Shown piece by piece: positions 39,122 to 48,362 of a DNA stretch of 64,000 nucleotides. The stretch comes from DATATB01 sp036268995 (GTDB lineage Bacteria > Planctomycetota > Planctomycetia > Pirellulales > PNKZ01): NCBI GenBank assembly GCA_036268995.1, contig DATATB010000113.1, positions 1-64,000 of the forward strand, in the 5' to 3' direction. Every line of letters begins with the position of its first letter. The first letter of the stretch is position 1. Position numbers and translations under genes: made by a program. The notes under the pieces are model-generated. The model had not been told where the DNA came from. It saw only the letters and a program-made list of their open reading frames with translations, and ran no database searches.

Positions 39122-42052
39122 TCAAACCGATGCCGCACGCTCAGCGCCTCCGTGCTCAAAAGCCTTGAGCGCCCGCAGCAGGCGTTGAACGTGTTCGTCG
39201 AGCTGCGCGAGTTGCTCGTCGCCGCCTTCGAACGTATGGTCGTGGCCATGCTGCTCGAGTTGGCCGGCCAGTTTGGCCGCCTGCCGGGCTTCGAAGTTGC
39301 GCGCCATGCCCTTGAGGCTGTGGGCCGCCAATTCCAGCGCCGGCCAATCGCGCGCGGCCAGCGCCTCGCGAATCTGGACGACCAATGCCGGACCATCTTC
39401 AGCGAAGAATTGCGCCAAATTTCGAAACAGTTCGCGATCGCCGTCCATCCGGCGCAAGGCGGCCTGGAAACCGACTTCCTCGGCCGGCTGTGGCATGAGG
39501 GTCGCCGCACACGGCCGGGTCACCAACTCCGTGCTGGGCGGCGTGCCTTCCACGACCGCAATCAACTCGCGCGCGTCCAACGGCTTGGCCAGGTACCCGT
39601 CCATGCCGGCCGTCATACAGGCCTCGCGATCGCCGCGCATGGCATGGGCGGTCATGGCAATGATCGGCACTCGGGTGCCGGTCGACTGCTCGTGCTCGCG
39701 GATGGCGACCGTCGCGCCCAGGCCATCGAGGTGCGGCATCTGCACGTCCATCAGCACCGCATCGAAGGGCTCGGCCCGGTACAGCTCGAGCGCCCGAAAT
39801 CCATCGGCGGCCAGCCGCACCAGGTGGCCGCGCTTTTCGAGAATCCGCACCACCAGCTTCTGATTGGCCGGCGTGTCTTCAGCCACCAGAATGCGCAGCG
39901 GCCGCACCGCAGGCTCCGACTTCTCTGGTTGGACTGCAGGCGAGATCGGACGGCCGCTGGCCAGGGCGGTCAGCGCATCGCCCAATTCGGCTGCCCCCAC
40001 CGGTTTGGACAAATGTTCGACTCCCAGGTGCCGGCAGCGAGCCGTGTCGGCCTCGCGGTTGACGCTCGACAAGAGCATGATAATCGAGCCGCTCCATTTC
40101 GGTTGCGACTTGATTCGCTCGGCCAGCTCGAAGCCGTCGGTGCCGGGCAAACCGGCGTCGATCAGCAGCAGCGCGTCGTGCGAGCCGGGCGTGTGGTCGA
40201 CCCAGTCGAGCGCTGCTTCCGCAGTTTGGGCCGTAGCCGCTTTCAGCCCGAAATCGGCCAGCGCCCGGGCGAGCATCGTCTGGCAAGTGCAATTATCGTC
40301 GACGACCAGCGCCGCGCGGCCGGCGTAGTCGGGCAATTGACGATCGACCGTTTCGGCCGCATCTTGAGCGACTTGAAGCATCACGAGGAAGTGAAACGTA
40401 CTGCCCGCGCCCGGTTGGCTTTCGACCCAAATCCGGCCCCCCATCATGTCGATCAATTGGCACGTGATCGCCAGGCCCAAGCCCGTGCCGCCGAAGCGGC
40501 GCGTGGTCGAGCTATCGGCCTGTACGAACGACTCGAAGATCGACGCCTGCTTGTCGGCCGCAATGCCGATGCCCGTATCGCGCACGCTGCCGCGCAGCCG
40601 TAGTTGATCTCCCCAGCGGCCTTCGAGTTCCAACCGCACCACCACCTCGCCCACTTCGGTGAACTTGATGGCATTGCCCACCAGGTTGGTTAGTATTTGC
40701 CGCCAGCGCTGTTGATCGCCGATCAGATTGTCGGGCACCTGCGCATCGATATCGAGGACCAGCTCCAAACCCTTCTGGTGCGCCCGCAACGCCAGCACCC
40801 GCATGGCCGCGGCCATCGCCTTGCGCAGGCTGAAAGGGGCGGCCTCGAGTTCGAGTCGGCCGGCCTCGATCTTGGAAAAGTCGAGGATGTCGTCCAGCAG
40901 CCGCAGCAGCCAATGGGCCGACTCCTTGACGATCGACAAATACTCGCGCTGATCGGACGAAAGATCGGTATCGAGTACCAGGTCGGTCATGCCGATCACG
41001 GCATTCATGGGCGTGCGAATTTCGTGGCTCATGTTGGCCAGCCATTCGCTCTTGGCGCGGTTGGCGCGTTCGGCCGCCTCTTTGGCCGATTGCAATTCTT
41101 CCTCGGCGCGGCGATGGTGCGTGACGTCGTTCTGAATGGCCATGAAGCGGACGATGTGCCCCCGCTTGTCGAGCACCGGAAAGATGTTCATCGCCACCCA
41201 GTAAGTATGGCCGTCCTTGTGGTAATTCAGGATCTCCTCGGTGAAGCTTTCACCGCTCGCCAGCGCGTCGCGAATTCTGGTCACGGTCGCCGGGTCGGTG
41301 AGCGGCCCTTGCAGCGCATGGCCTGGTTTTTTGCCGACCACTTCGAACTCTTCATAGCCCGTGATCCGGGTAAAGCCGTCGTTGACCCATTCGATCAACC
41401 CATCGCGATCGGTAATCACGACGGCATGATCGGTGTTGCTGGCCACCAATGACAGCACCGCCAACTTGTCCTTGAGCTGCTGCACTTTGCGGAACTGCCG
41501 CTCCAAGTCGCGCTCTTTCAAACGCAATTGCTCGAGCGCCTCGTACAGCTCGCGATTGTGGCCATAATTGGGCACCGCGGGCCGCGGCGCTTCGCGCGTG
41601 AGCAAATCGCCCCACTGGGCTGCCGTGGCGGCGTCAATTTCAGGGCTGCGGGCCGACAGTGCCTTGCCCAGAACGACCACCGTTCCTCTGCCCGGCTGGC
41701 TCTCGATCGAGAAATGATCGACGAGCTTGCGGGCCACGGCGATGCCCGATTTAGCCTCCGCGTCGGGATCGGCGGCATCGAGCAGCCTGGCAACGTCGGC
41801 CATGCCGGGCCCGTGATCGGTTACCGTGGCCTGCACAAATCGCCGACGACCCCGCTGCGAGATCGAAAACTCGACGCTGCCGCCAGCGGCATGCCGCTGG
41901 GCATTGGCCGCAATTTCAGTTAGCGCCGTGGCCAGCCGGGTCTGATCAAACGGGCTCAAACCGGCCAGGCCGCCTAGCCGCTTGGCATGGTGCCGAACAA
42001 TATCGATCTGCCCCGGTTCATCGATCGGAACCGTCAAAACCGGCAAATTCAT
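39122..42052 (-). CDS. Hybrid histidine kinase with RsbW-like N-terminal ATPase, two receivers and HPt
   Basis: 976 residues, no membrane segment. Order: an RsbW/RsbT-like GHKL ATPase domain (1-135; LATALTEIAANAQRHA, DHGPGMAD), a coiled segment (165-200), PAS/PAC (200-315; DHAVVITDRDGLIEWVNDGF), HisKA with His343 in NMSHEIRTPMN, HATPase_c (NLVGNAIKFT, DTGIGIAAD, FGGTGLGLAI), receiver 1 (VVDDNCTC; Asp in LLIDAGLPGTDG), receiver 2 (VAEDTPANQ; Asp in VLMDVQMPHLDG; AKPLD) and a C-terminal HPt (AAHSLKGMARNF). It can run a full phosphorelay in one chain. The extra N-terminal ATPase is unusual and may respond to an anti-sigma or anti-anti-sigma partner. Cytoplasmic input is likely. Confidence 0.92.
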   Translation of the reverse strand: MNLPVLTVPIDEPGQIDIVRHHAKRLGGLAGLSPFDQTRLATALTEIAANAQRHAAGGSVEFSISQRGRRRFVQATVTDHGPGMADVARLLDAADPDAEAKSGIAVARKLVDHFSIESQPGRGTVVVLGKALSARSPEIDAATAAQWGDLLTREAPRPAVPNYGHNRELYEALEQLRLKERDLERQFRKVQQLKDKLAVLSLVASNTDHAVVITDRDGLIEWVNDGFTRITGYEEFEVVGKKPGHALQGPLTDPATVTRIRDALASGESFTEEILNYHKDGHTYWVAMNIFPVLDKRGHIVRFMAIQNDVTHHRRAEEELQSAKEAAERANRAKSEWLANMSHEIRTPMNAVIGMTDLVLDTDLSSDQREYLSIVKESAHWLLRLLDDILDFSKIEAGRLELEAAPFSLRKAMAAAMRVLALRAHQKGLELVLDIDAQVPDNLIGDQQRWRQILTNLVGNAIKFTEVGEVVVRLELEGRWGDQLRLRGSVRDTGIGIAADKQASIFESFVQADSSTTRRFGGTGLGLAITCQLIDMMGGRIWVESQPGAGSTFHFLVMLQVAQDAAETVDRQLPDYAGRAALVVDDNCTCQTMLARALADFGLKAATAQTAEAALDWVDHTPGSHDALLLIDAGLPGTDGFELAERIKSQPKWSGSIIMLLSSVNREADTARCRHLGVEHLSKPVGAAELGDALTALASGRPISPAVQPEKSEPAVRPLRILVAEDTPANQKLVVRILEKRGHLVRLAADGFRALELYRAEPFDAVLMDVQMPHLDGLGATVAIREHEQSTGTRVPIIAMTAHAMRGDREACMTAGMDGYLAKPLDARELIAVVEGTPPSTELVTRPCAATLMPQPAEEVGFQAALRRMDGDRELFRNLAQFFAEDGPALVVQIREALAARDWPALELAAHSLKGMARNFEARQAAKLAGQLEQHGHDHTFEGGDEQLAQLDEHVQRLLRALKAFEHGGAERAASV

Positions 42053-42361
42053 GCTTAAGCTCCCGAGATTTCCAAATCTACGAGTCTTTCGTGGCCGCGG
42101 TCAAACGCTTGCAGGCCTAGCTGCGTCGCAGCGCGGTCACAAATCATCGCCGCGGATGGACGCATGCGTTTGCTTGACAAAACGATTACAATGGCGCGGC
42201 CGGATTGAGGACATTTTTATGTTACGCTTGCTGTTGACGATCGCATTTCGTCCGGAACGGACATTGCTGTTCTAGCACCCGGTCCGTGACATCACAGGCG
42301 AACACCGCACGGGCGACCCAATACACTCATCAACATTTTGCACCTCAGGAGCTCGACAACC
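42053..42361. other. Intergenic region upstream of the repeat-protein gene
   Basis: About 309 bases between divergent genes. A Shine-Dalgarno (AGGAG near 42348) precedes the start at 42362. No RNA or repeat was recognised. Confidence 0.4.
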
Positions 42362-42838
42362 ATGACACTTCGCAAAGCGCTCGCCGTGGCACTCGTTTGT
42401 TTTCCGCTGATGACGGCAACGGCATCTGCCCAATATGTCTATCAAACCTACAGCCCCGTCATCAGTGGCTTCGATCCTCTGACCAACACGCCGGTCAGCA
42501 CGTATCGCACGGCCGTGACCTACAGCCCGGCGGTCGTGCCAGCCGCACCGGCCTGCTGCCAACCCGCCTTGGCGCCACCGGTCGTCAGCTACAGCCCGGT
42601 GACCACGTATTCTCCGGTCACCACATATTACGCTCCGGCGGTCCCGGTAACGACCTACAGCCCGGTCGCTGCGGCCGTTTATCGGCCGGTGACGACGTAC
42701 ATGCCGATGACCGCCTATTCGCCGGTGGTCACGACTTCGTACTATGCTCCTGCGGCGGTCTATAGTCCGGTGGTTTATGGCACGCCGTACGTACCGGGCG
42801 AGCCGGTGCGCAATATCTTCCGCGCGCTGCTCTACTAA
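42362..42838 (+). CDS. Secreted YSPVTTY-repeat protein
   Basis: 158 residues with a signal peptide (MTLRKALAVALVCFPLMTATASA). The mature chain consists of about ten variants of a Tyr/Pro/Val/Thr repeat (YSPVTTYSPVTTYYAP, TYSPVAAAVYRPVTTY). Such Tyr-rich repeats occur in secreted planctomycete proteins that may be cell-wall or matrix components. No known domain is present and it is short enough to be a structural peptide. ATG 42362 follows a Shine-Dalgarno; an in-frame start at 42338 is less likely. Confidence 0.7.
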   Translation: MTLRKALAVALVCFPLMTATASAQYVYQTYSPVISGFDPLTNTPVSTYRTAVTYSPAVVPAAPACCQPALAPPVVSYSPVTTYSPVTTYYAPAVPVTTYSPVAAAVYRPVTTYMPMTAYSPVVTTSYYAPAAVYSPVVYGTPYVPGEPVRNIFRALLY

Positions 42839-42911
42839 GAATCGTTGGCAACTGATTATTGCCAACTAGGCAAGCTGCTATCCGGACCAATTTATTTAAG
42901 GAGGAATGGTC

Positions 42912-43343
42912 ATGCCCGTACGTACTTCCGAAGCCGTGTGGGAAGGGGACTTGAAGGAAGGCCATGGCACGATGTCGCTGGGCGGAGGTGCGTATCGTGG
43001 GCCTTATTCGTTCGCCTCGCGCTTTGAGAATGGCACGGGCACCAATCCCGAAGAGCTGATCGCGGCAGCCCATGCCGGCTGCTATTCGATGGCCCTGTCG
43101 CACGGCCTGGCCACGGCCGGCCATCCGCCCAAGCGCGTACACACCACCGCCAAGGTGCACTTGGAAAAAGGCGAAGGCGGCTTCAGTATTCCCCGGATCG
43201 ACCTGGTGACTGAGGCCGAAGTTCCCGGCATCGACCAGGCAAAATTCCAAGAACAGGCCGAGACGGCCAAAAAGAATTGCCCAATCTCCAAGCTCCTGGC
43301 CGCAGCGCAGATCAGCCTGACGGCCACGCTGGTAAACAAATGA
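42912..43343 (+). CDS. OsmC-family peroxidase
   Basis: 143-residue organic-hydroperoxide/OsmC protein. The two redox cysteines are visible in AAHAGCYSMALS and KKNCPISKLL, with the conserved GTNPEELIAAAHA preceding the first. It reduces organic hydroperoxides in the cytoplasm. ATG 42912 is placed seven bases after a strong Shine-Dalgarno (AAGGAGG at 42898-42904); ATG 42906 is too close. A long hairpin follows the stop. Confidence 0.93.
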   Translation: MPVRTSEAVWEGDLKEGHGTMSLGGGAYRGPYSFASRFENGTGTNPEELIAAAHAGCYSMALSHGLATAGHPPKRVHTTAKVHLEKGEGGFSIPRIDLVTEAEVPGIDQAKFQEQAETAKKNCPISKLLAAAQISLTATLVNK

Positions 43344-43357
43344 TGAGCGATGAATGC

Positions 43358-43405
43358 GGAATGCTGAATGCCGGAGCTGGCGATAGCTCCAGCATTCAGC
43401 ATTCC
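43358..43405. terminator. Long palindrome made of heptad repeats after osmC
   Basis: A 14-bp perfect stem (43358-43371 and 43392-43405) plus an inner 6-bp stem (GGAGCT 43373-43378, AGCTCC 43385-43390; 6-nt loop) with one mismatch. The arms are built from GAATGCN heptads (GAATG at 43352, 43359, 43366; then CATTCAG, CATTCCT, ACTTCCG, CATTCCG at 43393-43420). It lies between convergent genes and may terminate both. Confidence 0.75.
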
Positions 43406-43424
43406 TACTTCCGCATTCCGTCTC

Positions 43425-43937
43425 TCACCCTTCGGGTAAGGAAACGGGCTCCGCGCCTGTGCGGGCGAAAATTTCCTCGGCCTTGGTCAGCATGCTTACG
43501 CCGGCCGGCGCCGTGTTCTCGGCGGCCACCAGGATCTTGCCGCGCGTGACTTCCTGGTCGTAGTAGTTGGCCAATTCCTTTTCGACGCCGCGTGTCATCA
43601 TCGCGCCGATCAGACCGCCGGCAACGGCCCCTGACCAGGCAAACAGCGCTCCGCCGACCAGCAAGCCGACGCCGCCGGTCGCCACGAACCCCGCAACGGC
43701 CGTCAGCCCGCCGAGCAAGGCTCCGATGGCTCCGCCGGCAGTCGCGGCAGACGCGGTGTGCGATCCCGCCGGTTGCTGATGATCAAACTGGCGAAAATGC
43801 TGTTCGGTAAATTTGTCGGAGCAGATGACCGTAATGTTGTCCTTGGTAAATCCAGCGGCCAACAGGTCGCGGACGGCATGGTCAGCCTGGGCCATAGTGC
43901 TGAAGATACCCACACGAATCGGCTTGTTCTGGTCCAT
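43425..43937 (-). CDS. General stress protein-like (DUF1269/GSP17M type)
   Basis: 170 residues: an N-terminal alpha/beta part (RVGIFSTMAQADHAVRDLLA, AAGFTKDNITVICSD), a Gly/Ala-rich hydrophobic centre (GGAIGALLGGLTAVAGFVAT then GGLIGAMMTRGVEKELANYY) and a C-terminal strand segment (GKILVAAENT). This is the layout of DUF1269/GSP17M-like proteins, in which two membrane-associated glycine helices lie inside a ferredoxin-like fold. Role unknown, often stress related. The gene converges with osmC. Confidence 0.75.
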   Translation of the reverse strand: MDQNKPIRVGIFSTMAQADHAVRDLLAAGFTKDNITVICSDKFTEQHFRQFDHQQPAGSHTASAATAGGAIGALLGGLTAVAGFVATGGVGLLVGGALFAWSGAVAGGLIGAMMTRGVEKELANYYDQEVTRGKILVAAENTAPAGVSMLTKAEEIFARTGAEPVSLPEG

Positions 43938-44011
43938 CGTTGGTTCCTGCTTTCCGCCGTCACGATTTGAAAAAAAAGAACTCCCGGCCCGCTTCCGATC
44001 ATACCCGATTT

Positions 44012-44557
44012 TCAGTCGAATAGCTTCGCCTGGCTCGGATCGATTCGATCGTAAACCAGCCGGTCCGCATCGATCACCCGCGCGTGGGGATTCAGCACGT
44101 GCGGCCGCGTACCACCGTCCATGATATCCTGCACGTCAAAGCCGTGAACCACCAGGGCATCGGCCACCAGCCGACGATGGCAGCGCCAGGGAACCGCCTC
44201 CGAGCACATGATCGCCGTCGGCTGCTGCCGAGCTTCGATCATCAACTGCTCGAGCGCCTCGCGAAACTCGGCAGTGTCCATGTAGTCGGCGTACGACCGA
44301 AACGATTCGTTTTGCCAAAAAACATGCGGCGAATCGTCGCGCCCCTTGCGCCGGCCTCCCAACTCGACATGGTGAATATAGTCGACTCCGGCCGCCGGCA
44401 GCCACTCGGCCATTTGCTCCTTGGCAAAATGCGGATAGCGTCTGGAGCCCGGAAAGCGGCGAATGTCGACCAGCCGCCGGATGCCGTTTGCGCGCAGCAA
44501 TTCCAAGAACTGCTCGGCAGAACGCGTGGAGTGTCCGATCGTGAAAATCGTGTCCAT
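44012..44557 (-). CDS. DUF488 family protein
   Basis: 181 residues from ATG 44557 (MDTIFTIGHSTRSAEQFLEL). DUF488 signatures: TIGHSTRS, LVDIRRFPGSRRYPHFAKEQ and the C-terminal CSEAVPWRCHRRLVADAL (with two cysteines and CHR). Structure predictions in the family suggest a nuclease- or rhodanese-like alpha/beta fold, but the activity is unknown. The open frame continues upstream to 44707 without support. No operon partners. Confidence 0.88.
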   Translation of the reverse strand: MDTIFTIGHSTRSAEQFLELLRANGIRRLVDIRRFPGSRRYPHFAKEQMAEWLPAAGVDYIHHVELGGRRKGRDDSPHVFWQNESFRSYADYMDTAEFREALEQLMIEARQQPTAIMCSEAVPWRCHRRLVADALVVHGFDVQDIMDGGTRPHVLNPHARVIDADRLVYDRIDPSQAKLFD

Positions 44558-44769
44558 CGGAGTTGCTAAATTAGCTGCACCCAACGAGATTCCTCGCTCG
44601 GCGGAAGCCTCTTCCCTCCCGGGTTTTGTAACCCGCTGGCATTCTACGCGCCGGGCCAAGGGGGCGACCGCTGGGCAACGGCTCGGGGTGGCTTCAGCAG
44701 CCGACACGCGCTACGATACATGGCCGGCTCGCTCGCTGCATTAGGCGCCAGACGCTTGACCTGTTGCAC

Positions 44770-45039
44770 ATGATTCATCCCGTGAAAGCGATCATCCGCC
44801 GAGTTGCCGGCGTCCTGTTGGTGTTGCTGGGCATCGTCGGCTTGCTGATGCCGATTTTGCCAGGATGGCTGTTTCTCATTCCCGGCGCCGTGCTGTTGGG
44901 CTTTGACGTGCCGAGAATGGTGCGTTTTCTGGGCCATCTCGAACTGCGGTTCCCGCGCTTTAGTGGCCTGCTGGGTGCGATCCGGCAACGGCTGCACCGC
45001 TACCACACCGGCGAAGATTGCGAGCCGCCGCTGCCCTGA
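44770..45039 (+). CDS. PGPGW-type small membrane protein
   Basis: 89-residue protein with two membrane segments (RRVAGVLLVLLGIVGLLMPI and LFLIPGAVLLGFDVP). The motif ILPGW between them matches the PGPGW family (PxxPGW turn). A basic, aromatic C-terminus ends it. The function is unknown. ATG 44770 is preferred over the TTG at 44764. Confidence 0.8.
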   Translation: MIHPVKAIIRRVAGVLLVLLGIVGLLMPILPGWLFLIPGAVLLGFDVPRMVRFLGHLELRFPRFSGLLGAIRQRLHRYHTGEDCEPPLP

Positions 45040-45181
45040 ATGTCGCGATTGCCGCTGCGGCAAATGAAACCATTTTGCCTGGCCGACACCGTGGATTTCG
45101 GGATTTCGGCGTGTTACCCTATTTCTTCAACACACGGTCCCGCCCCCCCCTGCACAATCCCACCATTAGGAGTCGTAGATC

Positions 45182-45709
45182 ATGAAACTTTCAACCTTGT
45201 TGTTCAGCGCGGTGCTAGCCACGGCCATGGTCGCCGGGGCAGCCGCCGCCGAATTGAAGCCGGGCGATCCGGCCCCAGCCTTTTCCATGCAGGGCAGTGA
45301 TGGCAAGATGCACACCCTGGCCGATTACAAAGGCAAAAAGGCCGTTGTCATCGCCTGGTTCCCCAAGGCCTTTACCGGCGGCTGCACCAAGGAATGCAAA
45401 TCCATGCGGGCCGACGGTGACGCGCTGCGCAAGTTCGACGTCGCGTACTTCACGGCCAGTTGCGACACGCCCGATAAGAACAAGGCCTTCGCCGAATCGC
45501 TCGAGCTCGATTATCCGATCCTTAGCGATCCGACCCACGACAACGCCACCGCGTTCGGCGTTCTGGGCCCCAAGGGCAATGCCCAACGCTGGACCTTCTA
45601 CATCGACAAGGACGGCAAGATCGCCGAGATCGACAAGAAGGTGAAGACCGAAACCCACGGCCAGGACATTGCCGGCAAGCTCAAGGAGCTGGGCGTCGCG
45701 CAAAAGTAA
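45182..45709 (+). CDS. Exported peroxiredoxin (AhpC/TSA, PrxQ-like)
   Basis: 175 residues with a signal peptide (MKLSTLLFSAVLATAMVAGAA, cleaved before AELKPGD). The thioredoxin-fold domain has the peroxidatic cysteine in FPKAFTGGCTKECKSM (PrxQ type T..CT.E) with a second cysteine four residues later, as in atypical PrxQ enzymes. Another Cys is in TASCDTP. It reduces H2O2 or organic peroxides outside the cytoplasm. A Shine-Dalgarno (TTAGGAG) precedes ATG 45182. It is not in an operon. Confidence 0.9.
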   Translation: MKLSTLLFSAVLATAMVAGAAAAELKPGDPAPAFSMQGSDGKMHTLADYKGKKAVVIAWFPKAFTGGCTKECKSMRADGDALRKFDVAYFTASCDTPDKNKAFAESLELDYPILSDPTHDNATAFGVLGPKGNAQRWTFYIDKDGKIAEIDKKVKTETHGQDIAGKLKELGVAQK

Positions 45710-45754
45710 CTCGCGGCGAATTAATCAACTTTCCAGGCACCACGGCGAGCGACG

Positions 45755-47779
45755 TCAACCGGCGTCCTCGCCGTCGTGCTTTTTCAGCAGCTCGTCGAAT
45801 TGCTCCTCGCTGAGCACGCTGATGCCCAGTTGCTGGGCCTTCTCCAGCTTGCTGCCCGCATTCTCTCCGGCCACCAGGTAATCGGTCTTCTTCGATACGC
45901 TCGACGCCGCCCGGCCGCCATGCCGAGCGATCAACTCTTCGATTTCGTCGCGCTTATATTTCGATAGCGTGCCGGTGACCACAAGCGTCTTGCCGGCCAG
46001 TGCGCCGAGCTTGGCGGCCGGCCGCTTCGGCGCGGTCATGTTCACGCCCGCGTCCGCCAGCTCGGCAAGTTCCTTTTGCCCCTCGGCGCTGTGCAGGTAA
46101 TCGTAAACGCTGCGGGCGATGATCGGGCCGATCTCGGGCACTTCGGCCAGCTCTTCGACTTCCGCCTCCTGCATGGCCTCGACCGATCCAAAATGCTCGG
46201 CCAGCGTCGTGCCCACTCGGGCGCCGACGTGTCGAATGGCCAGGGCATTCAACAGCCTCGCCAGCCCACGGCCTTTGCTGGCCTCGATGCCTGCCAATAG
46301 TTTTTCCGCGCTCTTGCGGCCCATCCGCTCCAGATCGGTCAATTGCTCGTCGGTCAGGCGGTACAGGTCGGCGTAGTCCTGCACCAGCCCCCCGTCGACC
46401 AACTGGTCGACCAGCTTGTCGCCCAGGCCTTCGATATCCATCGCATTGCGGCTGGCGAAATAGCTAATCCGCTCCTTCCACTTGGCCGGACAGCGCGGAT
46501 TCGGGCAGCGGATGTAGACTCCCCCTTCGTCTTTCACCAGCGGCGTGTGACATTCGGGACACTCGCTGGGAAATTCAAACCGCGGCGGCTCGCCGTCGCG
46601 CAGATGTTTTTCTACCCGCACGATGTGCGGAATGACCTTGCCGGCCTTCTCCACCACCACCATGTCGCCGACCCGCACGTCCTTCCGCTCGATCTCGTCG
46701 GCGTTGTGCAGGCTGGCGCGGCTGACGGTGGTGCCGGCAAGTTCGACCGGCTCGAGGTCGGCCACCGGCGTAATGGCTCCCGTCTTGCCGATTTGCACGC
46801 GGATGTCGCGCAGCCGCGTCGTGGCTTCGTACTTCTCGAACTTGTAGGCGATCAGCCAGCGAGGGCTCTTGCTGGTCGTCCCGAGCCGCTCGCGCTGGTC
46901 GAAGCGATTGACTTTGAGCACCAGCCCGTCGATCTCGAAATCGAGTTCGTGCAGCCGCCCGATGAGCTCCTGGCAATGATCGACCGCCAGGTCGAACGAA
47001 GCGAACGCCTCGACCAGCGGCGTGGCCGGCAGGCCGTAGCTCCGCAGCTCGGCCAGGAAGTCCATGTGATTGTCGCTTTTGAGCCCCTCGACATAGCCCA
47101 CGCCGTGACAAAACATCCGCAAGCGGCGCGCGGCGCACTGTCGTGGATCCAGCAGGCGGATGCTGCCGGCGGCCACGTTGCGCGGGTTGGCATACGGCGG
47201 CAGCCCCTGGCGGTCTTGCTCCTCGTTGAGCCGCACCAGGTCCGAATTGGTCATGTAAATCTCGCCGCGCACCTCGAGTACCGGCGGCGGATCGCTGCCT
47301 TCCAGCCGCAGGGGCACGTCGACCACCGTGCGGATGTTGTGGGTAACGTCGTCGCCCACGCGGCCATTGCCCCGCGTGACGCCGGAAACCAGCACGCCAT
47401 GCTCGTAGGTCACCGCGGCCGCCACGCCGTCGATCTTCAATTCCACGACCCAGCCGACTTCTTCGCCCGGCAGCAGCTTGCCGACGCGCTGGCCATAGGC
47501 TCGCAGCTCCTCCAGGCTATAAGTGTTCTCGATCGAGAGCATCGGCACGCGATGCTCGACGGAGTGCAGCGACTCGACCGGCTGATCGCCGATCCGCTGC
47601 GTGGGGCTGTCGGGCGTGATCAGCTCCGGATGCTTGGCTTCGAGCTGTTTCAGCCGCTCGATCAGCCGGTCGTACTCTACGTCCGAAATTTCCGGCTCGG
47701 CCAGCAGATAGTACAAGCGATCGTGATGCCGGATTTGCCGGCGCAACTGCTCGATTTCAGCCGCTGCTCGCTGCGTCAT
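45755..47779 (-). CDS. ligA: NAD-dependent DNA ligase
   Basis: 674-residue replicative ligase. The N-terminal Ia domain (DRLYYLLAEPEISDVEYDRL) binds NAD; adenylation Lys115 lies in VVELKIDGVA. OB domain, then a Cys4 zinc finger (CPECHTPLVKDEGG then CPNPRCPAKW), HhH repeats and a C-terminal BRCT (TLVVTGTLSKYKRDEIEELI). Length is standard. The start codon overlaps the stop of the small membrane gene upstream (47776-47779), indicating coupling. A second, ATP-dependent ligase is encoded at 32.7 kb. Confidence 0.97.
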   Translation of the reverse strand: MTQRAAAEIEQLRRQIRHHDRLYYLLAEPEISDVEYDRLIERLKQLEAKHPELITPDSPTQRIGDQPVESLHSVEHRVPMLSIENTYSLEELRAYGQRVGKLLPGEEVGWVVELKIDGVAAAVTYEHGVLVSGVTRGNGRVGDDVTHNIRTVVDVPLRLEGSDPPPVLEVRGEIYMTNSDLVRLNEEQDRQGLPPYANPRNVAAGSIRLLDPRQCAARRLRMFCHGVGYVEGLKSDNHMDFLAELRSYGLPATPLVEAFASFDLAVDHCQELIGRLHELDFEIDGLVLKVNRFDQRERLGTTSKSPRWLIAYKFEKYEATTRLRDIRVQIGKTGAITPVADLEPVELAGTTVSRASLHNADEIERKDVRVGDMVVVEKAGKVIPHIVRVEKHLRDGEPPRFEFPSECPECHTPLVKDEGGVYIRCPNPRCPAKWKERISYFASRNAMDIEGLGDKLVDQLVDGGLVQDYADLYRLTDEQLTDLERMGRKSAEKLLAGIEASKGRGLARLLNALAIRHVGARVGTTLAEHFGSVEAMQEAEVEELAEVPEIGPIIARSVYDYLHSAEGQKELAELADAGVNMTAPKRPAAKLGALAGKTLVVTGTLSKYKRDEIEELIARHGGRAASSVSKKTDYLVAGENAGSKLEKAQQLGISVLSEEQFDELLKKHDGEDAG

Positions 47780-48090
47780 GTAAGCGGATTACCGTGGCCG
47801 GGCCGATCCGCTGACGAATCGTCGCGGGAACTTTTGGCGCGGCGCTGCCAGAAGCGATCGGTGGCGATGGCCCCCGTGGTGGCGACCGCCAGGACAAGCA
47901 GTTCGCCGGCCAACAGCATGGTGCCATGGCGCTTCATGAATGCGACCAGTGCGCCTCGGCCGGCTGCCGGCACGCTGCCGCGCAATTCGGAAAAAGTCAT
48001 CACGCCATAGGCGCAAGCGGTGATCGCAAAGGCGATGCCCACGATCACCAACAGCACATAAAACGGATTGCGATGCGCTCGACCGGCCAC
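47776..48090 (-). CDS. Small membrane protein coupled to ligA
   Basis: 104-residue protein with two membrane segments (VLLVIVGIAFAITACAYGVM and MLLAGELLVLAVATTGAIAT) and a charged C-terminal tail (WQRRAKSSRDDS). Its stop overlaps the ligA start by an ATGA. The start is a GTG at 48090. No family is recognised; similar small proteins accompany ligA in planctomycetes as far as I can recall, but this is uncertain. Confidence 0.65.
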   Translation of the reverse strand: MAGRAHRNPFYVLLVIVGIAFAITACAYGVMTFSELRGSVPAAGRGALVAFMKRHGTMLLAGELLVLAVATTGAIATDRFWQRRAKSSRDDSSADRPGHGNPLT

Positions 48091-48362
48091 GCCAAGGGAC
48101 TCGTGCGGGAGAAAAAGCTTGCCAGAGGCGACCCGGCCGCGATTATAGCTTGTCGCCAGCCCGGTAGGACATGCGCGACCTCACGAGCGCATGAAAAAAG
48201 ACCTCGAGGTAACGACTCCCAGCGCCGCTCCGGCCTCCACCAAGGAGACCTCACAGCCGTCGGCCCTCGAGGTCCGCATCGCGAACAAGAAATCGCGCGA
48301 GCGATTTATTGCTTGCGACCTTGCGCTACTTTATCGAAACGGGCGCAGCGTTGCAAGAGCCA

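Noticed and set aside
48091..48362. Open frame of 209 residues starting at 48191 on the plus strand
   Set aside because: It runs antisense into murD and is Arg/Ser-rich without domains.
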